This document shows, piece by piece, positions 54,751 to 63,721 of a stretch of 64,000 nucleotides of DNA. Location: contig NZ_JANAVF010000013.1 in assembly GCF_024213195.1 (NCBI RefSeq), positions 176,040-240,039 on the forward strand, in the 5' to 3' direction. The notes below the pieces were generated by a model, which made no database searches, was not told the origin of the DNA, and was given only the letters and a program-made list of their open reading frames with translations. The first letter of the stretch is position 1; each line of letters starts with the position of its first letter. The stretch comes from Streptomyces sp. TBY4. GTDB taxonomy: Bacteria > Actinomycetota > Actinomycetes > Streptomycetales > Streptomycetaceae. A program made the translations under genes and the position numbers.

Positions 54751-56973
54751 GTGGAGAACGAGACCCACTACGCCGAGGCCGTCATTGACAACGGTTCCTT
54801 CGGCACCCGCACCATCCGCTTCGAGACGGGCCGTCTGGCCCGCCAGGCCGCCGGCTCCGCCGTTGCCTACCTGGACGACGACACGATGGTGCTTTCCGCC
54901 ACCACCGCGTCGAAGAAGCCCAAGGACCAGCTCGACTTCTTCCCCCTGACGGTGGACGTCGAGGAGCGCCAGTACGCGGCCGGCAAGATCCCCGGCTCCT
55001 TCTTCCGCCGCGAGGGCCGCCCCTCCGAGGACGCGATCCTCACCTGTCGCCTGATCGACCGCCCGCTGCGCCCGTCCTTCAAGAAGGGCCTGCGCAACGA
55101 GATCCAGGTCGTCGCGACGATCATGGCCCTCAACCCCGACCACCTGTACGACGTCGTGGCGATCAACGCCGCCTCCGCGTCCACCCAGCTGGCCGGCCTG
55201 CCCTTCTCCGGCCCGATCGGCGGCGTCCGCGTCGCACTGATCCGCGGCCAGTGGGTCGCGTTCCCGACGCACACCGAGCTCGAGGACGCCGTCTTCGACA
55301 TGGTCGTCGCGGGCCGCGTGCTCGAGGACGGCGACGTCGCGATCATGATGGTCGAGGCCGAGGCCACCGAGAAGACCATCGCCCTGGTCAAGGGCGGCGC
55401 CGAGGCGCCGACCGAGGAGGTCGTGGCCGCCGGCCTCGACGCCTCGAAGCCCTTCATCAAGGTCCTCTGCAAGGCCCAGTCGGACCTGGCCGCCAAGGCC
55501 GCCAAGCCCGAGGGCGAGTTCCCGGTCTTCCTGGACTACCAGGACGACGTGTACGAGGCCCTCGCGGCCGCCGTCAAGGGCGAGCTCTCCCAGGCGCTGA
55601 CCATCGCGGGCAAGCAGGACCGCGAGGCCGAGCTGGACCGCGTCAAGGAGATCGCCGCCGAGAAGCTCCTCCCGGCCTTCGAAGGCCGCGAGAAGGAGAT
55701 CTCCGCCGCGTACCGCAGCCTCACCAAGGCCCTGGTCCGCGAGCGCGTGATCAAGGACAAGGTCCGCATCGACGGCCGCGGGATCACGGACATCCGTACC
55801 CTCGCCGCCGAGGTCGAGGCCATCCCGCGCGTGCACGGCTCGGCGCTGTTCGAGCGTGGCGAGACCCAGATCCTGGGCGTCACCACCCTCAACATGCTCC
55901 GCATGGAGCAGCAGCTGGACACCCTCTCCCCGGTGACCCGCAAGCGCTACATGCACAACTACAACTTCCCGCCGTACTCGGTCGGCGAGACCGGCCGCGT
56001 CGGTTCGCCGAAGCGCCGCGAGATCGGCCACGGCGCGCTCGCCGAGCGCGCGATCGTGCCGGTCCTCCCGACGCGCGAGGAGTTCCCCTACGCGATCCGT
56101 CAGGTGTCCGAGGCCCTCGGCTCCAACGGCTCGACGTCCATGGGCTCGGTCTGCGCCTCCACCATGTCGCTGCTGAACGCCGGTGTGCCCCTCAAGGCCC
56201 CCGTCGCCGGTATCGCCATGGGCCTGATCTCGCAGGAGATCGACGGCAAGACCCACTACGTCGCCCTCACCGACATCCTCGGTGCGGAGGACGCCTTCGG
56301 CGACATGGACTTCAAGGTCGCCGGCACCAAGGAGTTCGTCACCGCGCTCCAGCTGGACACCAAGCTCGACGGCATCCCGGCCTCCGTCCTGGCCGCCGCC
56401 CTCAAGCAGGCCCGCGACGCCCGCCTCCACATCCTCGACGTGATGATGGAAGCGATCGACACGCCGGACGCCATGTCCCCGTTCGCCCCCCGGATCATCA
56501 CCGTCAAGATCCCGGTGGACAAGATCGGTGAGGTCATCGGCCCCAAGGGCAAGATGATCAACCAGATCCAGGAGGACACCGGCGCCGAGATCACGATCGA
56601 GGACGACGGCACCATCTACATCGGTGCCGCCGACGGCCCGGCCGCCGAGGCCGCCCGCGCCACGATCAACCAGATCGCCAACCCGACCATGCCGGAGGTC
56701 GGCGAGCGCTACCTGGGTACGGTCGTCAAGACCACCACCTTCGGTGCCTTCGTCTCCCTCATGCCCGGCAAGGACGGCCTGCTGCACATCTCGCAGATCC
56801 GCAAGCTCGCCGGTGGCAAGCGCGTGGAGAACGTCGAGGACGTGGTCGCGGTCGGTACCAAGGTCCAGGTCGAGATCGCCGAGATCGACTCCCGCGGCAA
56901 GCTCTCCCTGATCCCCGTGATCGACGGCGAGGCCGCCGGCGACGACGCTGACAAGGACGACTCCGACAAGTGA
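54751..56973 (+). CDS. pnp: Polynucleotide phosphorylase
   Basis: This protein of about 740 residues has two RNase PH-like domains separated by a helical domain, then KH (IGPKGKMI) and S1 (TFGAFVSLMPGKDGLLHI) domains and an acidic tail. It degrades RNA phosphorolytically 3' to 5' and can add tails; in Streptomyces it also supplies poly(A)-like tails. Two in-frame starts are equally well placed: ATG at 54736 and GTG at 54751 each have GGAGA exactly eight bases upstream. I chose 54751 because homologues begin MENETHYAEAV. The stop overlaps the next gene by four bases. Confidence 0.96.
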   Translation: MENETHYAEAVIDNGSFGTRTIRFETGRLARQAAGSAVAYLDDDTMVLSATTASKKPKDQLDFFPLTVDVEERQYAAGKIPGSFFRREGRPSEDAILTCRLIDRPLRPSFKKGLRNEIQVVATIMALNPDHLYDVVAINAASASTQLAGLPFSGPIGGVRVALIRGQWVAFPTHTELEDAVFDMVVAGRVLEDGDVAIMMVEAEATEKTIALVKGGAEAPTEEVVAAGLDASKPFIKVLCKAQSDLAAKAAKPEGEFPVFLDYQDDVYEALAAAVKGELSQALTIAGKQDREAELDRVKEIAAEKLLPAFEGREKEISAAYRSLTKALVRERVIKDKVRIDGRGITDIRTLAAEVEAIPRVHGSALFERGETQILGVTTLNMLRMEQQLDTLSPVTRKRYMHNYNFPPYSVGETGRVGSPKRREIGHGALAERAIVPVLPTREEFPYAIRQVSEALGSNGSTSMGSVCASTMSLLNAGVPLKAPVAGIAMGLISQEIDGKTHYVALTDILGAEDAFGDMDFKVAGTKEFVTALQLDTKLDGIPASVLAAALKQARDARLHILDVMMEAIDTPDAMSPFAPRIITVKIPVDKIGEVIGPKGKMINQIQEDTGAEITIEDDGTIYIGAADGPAAEAARATINQIANPTMPEVGERYLGTVVKTTTFGAFVSLMPGKDGLLHISQIRKLAGGKRVENVEDVVAVGTKVQVEIAEIDSRGKLSLIPVIDGEAAGDDADKDDSDK

Positions 56974-58349
56974 CGTCGCGTAGTTCCCGTGTGACGGCCC
57001 GCCCCTCTTCGGAGGGGCGGGCCGTCGCCCGTACCCAAACACTGCTCAAGGGCGCGAACGGCATCGGCACCGTCCGGCGCACGGTCCTCCCCGGCGGACT
57101 GCGCGTGGTCACCGAGACCCTGCCGTCCGTCCGCTCCGCCACCTTCGGGATCTGGGCGCACGTCGGCTCCCGGGACGAGACGCCCTCGCTGAACGGCGCC
57201 ACGCACTATCTGGAGCACCTCCTCTTCAAGGGCACCGAGAAGCGCAGCGCCCTCGACATCTCCTCCGCGATCGACGCGGTCGGCGGAGAGATGAACGCCT
57301 TCACGGCGAAGGAGTACACCTGCTATTACGCGCGGGTGCTCGACACCGATCTGCCGCTGGCCATCGACGTCGTGTGCGACATGCTCACCGGCTCGCTCAT
57401 CCTCGAATCCGATGTCGACGCCGAGCGCGGAGTCATCCTCGAAGAGATCGCGATGACCGAGGACGACCCGGGCGACATGGTCCACGACCTGTTCGCCCAG
57501 ACCATGTACGGGGACACCCCGCTCGGGCGCCCCGTCCTCGGCACCGTCGACACGATCAACGCGCTCACCGCCGACCGGATCCGCCGCTTCTACAAGAAGC
57601 ACTACGACCCCACCCACCTGGTCGTGGCGGCCGCGGGCAACGTCGACCACAACAAGGTCGTACGCCAGGTCCGCGCGGCCTTCGAGAAGGCCGGCGCCCT
57701 CACCCGTACCGACGCCGCACCGGTCGGCCCGCGCTCCGGCACCAAGCGGATCCGCACCTCGGGCCGCGTCGAGCTGGTCAACCGCAAGACCGAGCAGGCC
57801 CACGTGGTCCTCGGCATGCCGGCCCTGGCCCGCACCGACGAGCGCCGCTGGGCGCTCGGCGTACTGAACACCGCGCTCGGCGGCGGCATGTCCTCCCGCC
57901 TCTTCCAGGAGGTCCGGGAGAAGCGCGGCCTCGCCTACAGCGTGTACTCGTACACCTCGGGCTTCGCCGACACCGGCCTCTTCGGCGTCTACGCCGGCTG
58001 CCGCCCCAACCAGGTCCACGACGTACTGCGGATCTGCCGGGACGAGCTGGACAAGGTGGCCGCCGACGGGCTCACCGACGAGGAGATCCGGCGGGCCGTC
58101 GGCCAGCTGTCCGGCTCCACCGTCCTCGGCCTGGAGGACACCGGCGCGATCATGAACCGCATCGGCAAGAGCGAGCTGTGCTGGGGCGACCAGATGTCGG
58201 TCGACGACATGCTGGCCCGGATCGCGGCCGTCACCCCGGACGAGGTCCGCTCGGTCGCACAGGATGTACTGGCCCAGCGGCCCTCGCTCGCCGTGATCGG
58301 CCCGCTGAAGGAGAAGCAGGCGGCCCGTCTCGACGAAGCGGTCGCCTAG
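56970..58349 (+). CDS. M16-family zinc peptidase
   Basis: This 459-residue protein is a processing-peptidase/pitrilysin-type protease with the inverted zinc motif HYLEH (H79, E82, H83) and the distal ligand Glu in the RGVILEEIAMTEDDP region. A second, non-catalytic M16 domain follows. The biological substrate is unknown. GTG at 56970 overlaps the pnp stop (GTGA), so translation is coupled; residues 8-19 are encoded by a strong UUCG hairpin. The position between pnp and dapB is conserved in actinobacteria. Confidence 0.93.
   Translation: MTSRSSRVTARPSSEGRAVARTQTLLKGANGIGTVRRTVLPGGLRVVTETLPSVRSATFGIWAHVGSRDETPSLNGATHYLEHLLFKGTEKRSALDISSAIDAVGGEMNAFTAKEYTCYYARVLDTDLPLAIDVVCDMLTGSLILESDVDAERGVILEEIAMTEDDPGDMVHDLFAQTMYGDTPLGRPVLGTVDTINALTADRIRRFYKKHYDPTHLVVAAAGNVDHNKVVRQVRAAFEKAGALTRTDAAPVGPRSGTKRIRTSGRVELVNRKTEQAHVVLGMPALARTDERRWALGVLNTALGGGMSSRLFQEVREKRGLAYSVYSYTSGFADTGLFGVYAGCRPNQVHDVLRICRDELDKVAADGLTDEEIRRAVGQLSGSTVLGLEDTGAIMNRIGKSELCWGDQMSVDDMLARIAAVTPDEVRSVAQDVLAQRPSLAVIGPLKEKQAARLDEAVA
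56993..57026 (+). terminator. 15-bp cUUCGg hairpin at the pnp/M16 junction
   Basis: Arms 56993-57007 and 57012-57026 pair perfectly with loop TTCG closed by C-G, the extra-stable tetraloop. It begins 20 bases after the pnp stop and lies inside the first codons of the overlapping M16 gene. Confidence 0.75.
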
Positions 58350-58379
58350 TCCCCGTACGCACGTAAGGAAGCAAGCAAC

Positions 58380-59132
58380 ATGAGCAAGCTGCGCGTGGCA
58401 GTTCTCGGCGCCCAGGGCCGCATCGGCTCCGAGGCGGTCAAGGCCGTCGAGGCCGCCGAGGACATGGAACTGGTGGCCGCCCTCGGCCGCGGAGACAAGC
58501 TGGAGACGCTGGCCGAGGCCGGCGCCCAGGTCGCGGTCGAGCTGACCACCCCCGCCTCGGTGATGGAGAACCTCGAGTTCCTCGTCCGCCACGGCATCCA
58601 CGGAGTGGTCGGCACCACCGGCTGGACCGAGGACCGCCTCGCCCAGCTGAACACCTGGCTCGCCGCCTCCCCGGCGACCGGTGTGCTCATCGCCCCGAAC
58701 TTCTCCATCGGCGCCGTCCTGACGATGAAGTTCGCCGCTCAGGCCGCCCGGTACTTCGAGTCCGTCGAGGTCGTCGAACTGCACCACCCGAACAAGGTCG
58801 ACGCCCCCTCCGGCACGGCGACCCGTACGGCGCAGCTCATCGCGGCCGCCCGTGCCGAGGCCGGCCTCGGCACGCAGCCCGACGCCACCGCCACCGCCCT
58901 CGACGGCGCGCGCGGCGCGGACGTCGACGGCGTCCCGGTGCACGCGATCCGCCTCCGCGGGCTGCTGGCCCACCAGGAGGTGCTCCTCGGCGGCGAGGGC
59001 GAGACCCTGACCATCCGTCACGACTCCCTGCACCACAGCAGCTTCATGCCGGGCATCCTGCTCGGCGCGCGCCGCGTGACGCAGACCCCGGGCCTCACCT
59101 TCGGCCTGGAAAACTTCCTCGAACTCGGCTGA
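58380..59132 (+). CDS. dapB: 4-hydroxy-tetrahydrodipicolinate reductase
   Basis: This 250-residue enzyme reduces HTPA to tetrahydrodipicolinate in diaminopimelate/lysine synthesis. Visible are the NAD(P) loop VLGAQGRIGSEA at the N-terminus and the active-site motif HHPNKVDAPSGTA beginning at H135. GLENFLELG is a typical C-terminus. AAGGAAG precedes the ATG. dapA, the preceding step of the pathway, lies 1.7 kb downstream. Confidence 0.97.
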   Translation: MSKLRVAVLGAQGRIGSEAVKAVEAAEDMELVAALGRGDKLETLAEAGAQVAVELTTPASVMENLEFLVRHGIHGVVGTTGWTEDRLAQLNTWLAASPATGVLIAPNFSIGAVLTMKFAAQAARYFESVEVVELHHPNKVDAPSGTATRTAQLIAAARAEAGLGTQPDATATALDGARGADVDGVPVHAIRLRGLLAHQEVLLGGEGETLTIRHDSLHHSSFMPGILLGARRVTQTPGLTFGLENFLELG

Positions 59133-59151
59133 CGAGCAGGCGGCGGCACCC

Positions 59152-59604
59152 ATGCGCGCGAAGATCCTCTACTTCATCACGGCCGCGGTCCTGGTCGTGT
59201 ACTTCGTCCTGGTCGGCAGCCGGGGCCTGATGCTGATCCGGCACGGGACCTGGCTCACCGTCACCTTCGGGGTGGCCGTGCTGATCCTGCCGGTGATCGG
59301 GGTCTGGTTCCTCTGGAAGAACACCCAGTTCGTCACCAGGGCCAACCAGCTCGGAGCCGAGCTGGAGGCCGAGGGCGGACTGCCCGTGGACGAGCTGGAG
59401 CGGGACCAGTACGGCCGGATCCTGCGGGACTCGGCCGACGAGGTCTTCGCGCGCCGCAGGGCCGAGACGGAGGACGCGCCGGGGGACTGGCGCAGCTGGT
59501 TCCGCCTCGCCGTCGCCTACCACGACGCCCGCGACACCCCGCGGGCCCGCAAGGCCATGCAGCGGGCCATCTCCCTGCACGACGGAAAGCCCGTACAGGC
59601 CTGA
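59152..59604 (+). CDS. Small membrane protein with TPR-like tail
   Basis: This 150-residue protein has two N-terminal transmembrane helices (about 5-25 and 38-58) and a cytosolic helical tail. The C-terminal stretch WRSWFRLAVAYHDARDTPRARKAM looks like one tetratricopeptide unit. Function unknown. It follows dapB by 19 bases and is probably co-transcribed. Confidence 0.8.
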   Translation: MRAKILYFITAAVLVVYFVLVGSRGLMLIRHGTWLTVTFGVAVLILPVIGVWFLWKNTQFVTRANQLGAELEAEGGLPVDELERDQYGRILRDSADEVFARRRAETEDAPGDWRSWFRLAVAYHDARDTPRARKAMQRAISLHDGKPVQA

Positions 59605-59662
59605 GCCGGTACGGGCTTCCCGTGCGGGTGCCGCCCTTACGGGGGCGGCGGGCCGTCCGACC

Positions 59663-60220
59663 TCAGGCCGGTACGGCCCGGTACTCGTCGGCCCAGGCCC
59701 CCACCGAGTCGGCGGCCCGGTCGAAGGCCTCGGTCCGCGACAGGAAATCGGCGCTGTGGTCGGTCAGCAGGACCGGCAGCTCGGCTCCGCCGCGCGCCGC
59801 CACCGTCAGGGCCTGGCCCTGCACGGTCCTCGGCAGCCCGAGCCAGCGCACGGGCTGCTGCACCGTGCGGACCTCGCCGACCTGGTTCCAGGGGATCGAG
59901 CGGGTGGTGAAGAACCCGGCCACGCGCAGCCCCTTGGGGCTCACCCAGACGCCCGTGCGCAGCAGCCGCAGGGCGGAGCCGACCACGGCCAGCGAGGCCA
60001 GCAGACCGCCCAGGGCGCCGGTCCAGGTGCCGGCGGCCACGATGATCACCGTGGCGAACAGCATGAACGAGCCGAGCAGGAGCAGCAGCGAGGCGATGGC
60101 CACCCGCCAGGGACCCGGGCGGTAGGGACGGCGCCACCGGTCGGGGTCTTCGTAGGGGAGCGTCTCCCCGTTGTCGTGCGCGTCGAATGCGCCGTCGGCC
60201 GTCAGGAAGGGCAGGGGCAC
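59663..60220 (-). CDS. Bacterial PH-domain membrane protein
   Basis: This 185-residue protein has two transmembrane helices (about 40-60 and 65-90). A bacterial PH-like domain follows, with VWVSPKGLRVAGFFTTRSIPW and a conserved Trp before the strand break. Such proteins are common in Streptomyces; function unknown. It is convergent with the TPR-like gene and precedes the next small gene's end by 47 bases. Confidence 0.8.
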   Translation of the reverse strand: MPLPFLTADGAFDAHDNGETLPYEDPDRWRRPYRPGPWRVAIASLLLLLGSFMLFATVIIVAAGTWTGALGGLLASLAVVGSALRLLRTGVWVSPKGLRVAGFFTTRSIPWNQVGEVRTVQQPVRWLGLPRTVQGQALTVAARGGAELPVLLTDHSADFLSRTEAFDRAADSVGAWADEYRAVPA

Positions 60221-60267
60221 GGCAGGACCTCACTCACATGCACGTTCGGTTGGGCTGTGCCGTGAGG

Positions 60268-60507
60268 CTACCGCCCCTCGGAGGCCTCCGACTGCTGCGA
60301 CTTCGCCGGTGCGTGGCTCGGCTGCAGTGCGGGGATGCCGAAGAGGAGCGATCCGACGAGCCCGGCGACGACGGTCAGTCCGACCAGACTACGTGCGGCG
60401 ATCTGGGTCTTGCTCAGGCTCTCGCGCGGCGGCGGAGTGACGTTGCTGCGGAATCGGTCGGCCTCGGCGACGAAGGCGAACGGGACGGGTTCGCGCCGGC
60501 GGAACAT
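60268..60507 (-). CDS. Small single-pass membrane protein
   Basis: This 79-residue protein has one transmembrane helix (about 38-60, ARSLVGLTVVAGLVGSLLFG), a basic cytosolic start (MFRRREPVPFAF) and a polar Gln/Ser-rich end. GGAGAG lies about 10 bases before the ATG. I do not recognise it. Codon use and hydropathy suggest it is real. Confidence 0.65.
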   Translation of the reverse strand: MFRRREPVPFAFVAEADRFRSNVTPPPRESLSKTQIAARSLVGLTVVAGLVGSLLFGIPALQPSHAPAKSQQSEASEGR

Positions 60508-60723
60508 GGGGAACGACTCTCCTCACGGTCGGGGCCCCGGTGAACGAGGGGGCAGGATGGGCGGACGTTCTACGGAGTAGGACGTACGAAAGGCCCGATC
60601 GGTGCCGTTTTCCGGGACATTAATCAAACTTTATGGCGCTGCGTCAGCTCCGCCGGGGGTGCCCCGTACGGCCTGTTCGCCCACTTCCGTACTGATGTAC
60701 GAAGCAAGTCTGAAGTGTCCGTA

Positions 60724-60753
60724 TTGCCACGTTTCGTAAAGTTCATCTAGGCT
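60724..60753 (+). promoter_or_regulatory. Candidate vegetative promoter of dapA
   Basis: TTGCCA (60724-60729), 18 bases, TAGGCT (60748-60753), with AT-rich sequence TTCGTAAAGTTCATC between, unusual for this genome. The 337-base gap 60508-60844 also contains an AT-rich patch near 60610-60640 (TTAATCAAACTTTATGG) but no gene. Confidence 0.6.
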
Positions 60754-60844
60754 GATCAAACGGACCCGGCACTGCTTGAACCCCCGAGCAGGCAGTGCCG
60801 GGCTCCAACACCCTCATCACGTCCCCCGAGGGGACACCGCGAGC

Positions 60845-61768
60845 ATGGCAGCGAGTAGCGTGTTACCCATGGCTCCGATCTCGACTCCGCAGACCCCCTT
60901 CGGGCGGGTCCTCACCGCCATGATCACGCCGTTTACGGCGGATGGCGCACTTGACCTCGACGGCGCGCAGCGTCTCGCCGTCCACTTGGTGGACGCAGGC
61001 AACGACGGCCTGATCATCAACGGCACCACCGGTGAGTCGCCGACCACCACTGACGCGGAGAAAAACGACCTCGTACGAGCCGTACTCGAAGCGGTCGGAG
61101 ACCGGGCCCACGTGGTCGCAGGCATCGGCACCAATGACACCCGTCACACCCTCGAACTGGCCCGCCAGGCCGAGCGCACCGGCGCCCACGGCCTGCTCGC
61201 GGTCACCCCGTACTACAGCAAGCCGCCGCAGGAGGGCCTCTTCCGGCACTTCACGGCGATCGCCGACGCCACCGAGCTCCCGGTCATGCTCTACGACATC
61301 CCGGGCCGCAGCGGTGTCCCGATCAATACCGAAACACTCGTCCGGCTGGCCGAGCACCCCCGTATCGTGGCCAACAAGGACGCCAAGGGCGACCTCGGAC
61401 GCGCCAGCTGGGCCATCGCGCAGAGCGGCCTGGCCTGGTACTCCGGTGACGACATGCTGAACCTGCCGCTCCTGTCGGTCGGCGCGGTCGGCTTCGTCTC
61501 CGTGGTCGGCCACGTGGTCACCCCCGAGCTCCGCGAGATGCTCGCGGCCCACTTGGGCGGCGACGTCCAGAAGGCCACCGAGATCCACCAGAAGCTGCTC
61601 CCCGTCTTCACCGGCATGTTCCGCACCCAGGGTGTGATCACCACCAAGGGCGCGCTGAACCTGCAGGGCCTGCCCGCGGGCCCGCTGAGGCTCCCGCTGG
61701 TCGAGCTGACCGCCGAAGAGACGGCGCAGCTCAAGATCGATCTTGCCGCCGGCGGGGTACAGCTCTGA
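60845..61768 (+). CDS. dapA: 4-hydroxy-tetrahydrodipicolinate synthase
   Basis: This enzyme of about 300 residues condenses pyruvate with aspartate semialdehyde, the first committed step of diaminopimelate/lysine synthesis. Motifs visible are INGTTGESPT, the Tyr in TPYYSKP, the Schiff-base Lys region VANKDAKGD and YSGDD. ATG at 60845 has GAGGGG 11 bases upstream. The ATG at 60869 (MAPISTPQ) gives the 299-residue length usual in Streptomyces and cannot be excluded. It has its own promoter and is followed by rnj. Confidence 0.96.
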   Translation: MAASSVLPMAPISTPQTPFGRVLTAMITPFTADGALDLDGAQRLAVHLVDAGNDGLIINGTTGESPTTTDAEKNDLVRAVLEAVGDRAHVVAGIGTNDTRHTLELARQAERTGAHGLLAVTPYYSKPPQEGLFRHFTAIADATELPVMLYDIPGRSGVPINTETLVRLAEHPRIVANKDAKGDLGRASWAIAQSGLAWYSGDDMLNLPLLSVGAVGFVSVVGHVVTPELREMLAAHLGGDVQKATEIHQKLLPVFTGMFRTQGVITTKGALNLQGLPAGPLRLPLVELTAEETAQLKIDLAAGGVQL

Positions 61769-61884
61769 CACCAGACTTCACAACTGAATAAGCGGAACCA
61801 CACAAGACAACAGCAAGTGCACGAATGACATGCGCGCCACGTGCCTCGACGGGTACGTGGCCGCGCGTGGTGAAGGAGAACCTT

Positions 61885-63570
61885 TTGAGCCATCCGCATC
61901 CTGAACTCGGTCCGCCGCCGAAGCTCCCCAAGGGAGGCCTTCGGGTCACCCCCCTGGGCGGCCTCGGTGAGATCGGCCGCAACATGACCGTCTTCGAGTT
62001 CGACGGCCGCCTGCTCATCGTCGACTGCGGCGTCCTCTTCCCCGAAGAGGAGCAGCCGGGCATCGACCTGATCCTGCCGGACTTCTCGTCCATCCGGGAT
62101 CGCCTCGACGACATCGAGGGCATCGTCCTCACGCACGGCCACGAAGACCACATCGGCGCCGTCCCCTACCTCCTCCGGGAGAAGCCGGACATCCCGCTGA
62201 TCGGCTCCAAGCTGACGCTGGCGCTCATCGAGGCCAAGCTCCAGGAGCACCGCATCCGCCCCTACACCCTCGAGGTGAAGGAGGGGGAGCGCGAGAACCT
62301 CGGCCCCTTCGACTGCGAGTTCATCGCGGTCAACCACTCCATCCCGGACGCCCTGGCCGTGGCCATCCGCACCGGCGCCGGCATGGTCGTGGCCACCGGC
62401 GACTTCAAGATGGACCAGCTGCCGCTGGACGGCCGCCTCACCGACCTGCACGCCTTCGCGCGTCTGAGCGAGGAGGGCATCGACCTCCTCCTCTCGGACT
62501 CGACGAACGCCGAGGTCCCGGGCTTCGTCCCGCCCGAGCGCGAGATTTCCAACGTCCTGCGCAACGTTTTCGCGAGCGCCAACAACCGGATCATCGTGGC
62601 CAGCTTCGCCAGCCACGTGCACCGCATCCAGCAGATCCTCGACGCCGCCCACGAGTACGGCCGCAGGGTCGCCTTCGTCGGCCGCTCGATGGTCCGCAAC
62701 ATGGGCATCGCCCGTGACCTGGGCTACCTGAAGGTTCCGGCCGGCCTGGTCGTGGACGTCAAGACCCTCGACGACCTGCCGCCCCACGAGGTCGTCCTGG
62801 TCTGCACGGGTTCGCAGGGCGAGCCGATGGCGGCCCTGTCCCGCATGGCGAACCGCGACCACCAGATCCGGATCGTCCCGGGCGACACGGTCATCCTGGC
62901 CTCGTCGCTCATCCCGGGCAACGAGAACGCGGTCTACCGCGTGATCAACGGCCTGACCCGCTGGGGCGCCAACGTCGTGCACAAGGGCAACGCCAAGGTG
63001 CACGTCTCGGGCCACGCCTCCGCCGGCGAGCTGCTGTACTTCTACAACATCTGCAAGCCGCGGAACCTGATGCCGGTCCACGGCGAATGGCGTCACCTGC
63101 GCGCCAATGCCGAGCTCGGCGCCCTGACGGGCGTACCGAAGGACCGCATCGTCATCGCCGAGGACGGCGTGGTCGTCGACCTCATCGACGGCAAGGCCCG
63201 CATCTCCGGCAAGGTCCAGGCCGGCTACGTCTACGTGGACGGCCTCTCGGTCGGCGACGTCACCGAAGCCCACCTCAAGGACCGCAAGATCCTCGGCGAC
63301 GAGGGCATCATCTCGGTCTACGTCGTGGTGGACAGCACCACCGGCAAGATCGTCAGCGGCCCGAACATCCAGGCCCGCGGCTCCGGTATCGAGGACTCGG
63401 CGTTCACCTCCGTCCTGCCGAAGATCGAGGAAGCCATCGCCCGCGCCGCCGCGGACGGTGTGGCAGAGCCGCACCAGATCCAGCAGCTCATCCGCCGCAC
63501 GATGGGCAAGTGGGTCTCCGACGGCTACCGCCGCCGCCCGATGATCCTCCCGGTCGTCGTCGAGGTCTGA
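61885..63570 (+). CDS. rnj: Ribonuclease J
   Basis: This 561-residue metallo-beta-lactamase/beta-CASP nuclease has endo- and 5'-exoribonuclease activity in RNA processing and decay. The metal motif is HGHEDH (84-89), with further ligands in VNHSIPD and the DSTNAEVPG and SGHASAGEL regions. The TTG start at 61885 has AAGGAGAA four bases upstream and gives the conserved N-terminus (SHPHPELG). The frame opens earlier at 61825 without support. A nested hairpin terminator follows, and then an rRNA operon leader. Confidence 0.97.
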   Translation: MSHPHPELGPPPKLPKGGLRVTPLGGLGEIGRNMTVFEFDGRLLIVDCGVLFPEEEQPGIDLILPDFSSIRDRLDDIEGIVLTHGHEDHIGAVPYLLREKPDIPLIGSKLTLALIEAKLQEHRIRPYTLEVKEGERENLGPFDCEFIAVNHSIPDALAVAIRTGAGMVVATGDFKMDQLPLDGRLTDLHAFARLSEEGIDLLLSDSTNAEVPGFVPPEREISNVLRNVFASANNRIIVASFASHVHRIQQILDAAHEYGRRVAFVGRSMVRNMGIARDLGYLKVPAGLVVDVKTLDDLPPHEVVLVCTGSQGEPMAALSRMANRDHQIRIVPGDTVILASSLIPGNENAVYRVINGLTRWGANVVHKGNAKVHVSGHASAGELLYFYNICKPRNLMPVHGEWRHLRANAELGALTGVPKDRIVIAEDGVVVDLIDGKARISGKVQAGYVYVDGLSVGDVTEAHLKDRKILGDEGIISVYVVVDSTTGKIVSGPNIQARGSGIEDSAFTSVLPKIEEAIARAAADGVAEPHQIQQLIRRTMGKWVSDGYRRRPMILPVVVEV

Positions 63571-63593
63571 CCCTCGCCGTAGGCGACCACACC

Positions 63594-63633
63594 GGAGCGG
63601 GGCAACCGGATTTGCATCCGGGGGCCCCGCTCC
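63594..63633 (+). terminator. Nested hairpin terminator of rnj
   Basis: GGAGCGGGG pairs with CCCCGCTCC (outer), and CCGGAT with ATCCGG around TTGC (inner). It begins 24 bases after the rnj stop. Confidence 0.8.
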
Positions 63634-63721
63634 AGTACGTTTACGTCTCCACCTCGCACGACCCCCCGGCACACACGTGTGCCCGGCCACGTCGATGCGG
63701 GCGGGTGGGATTCCAGAGCAG

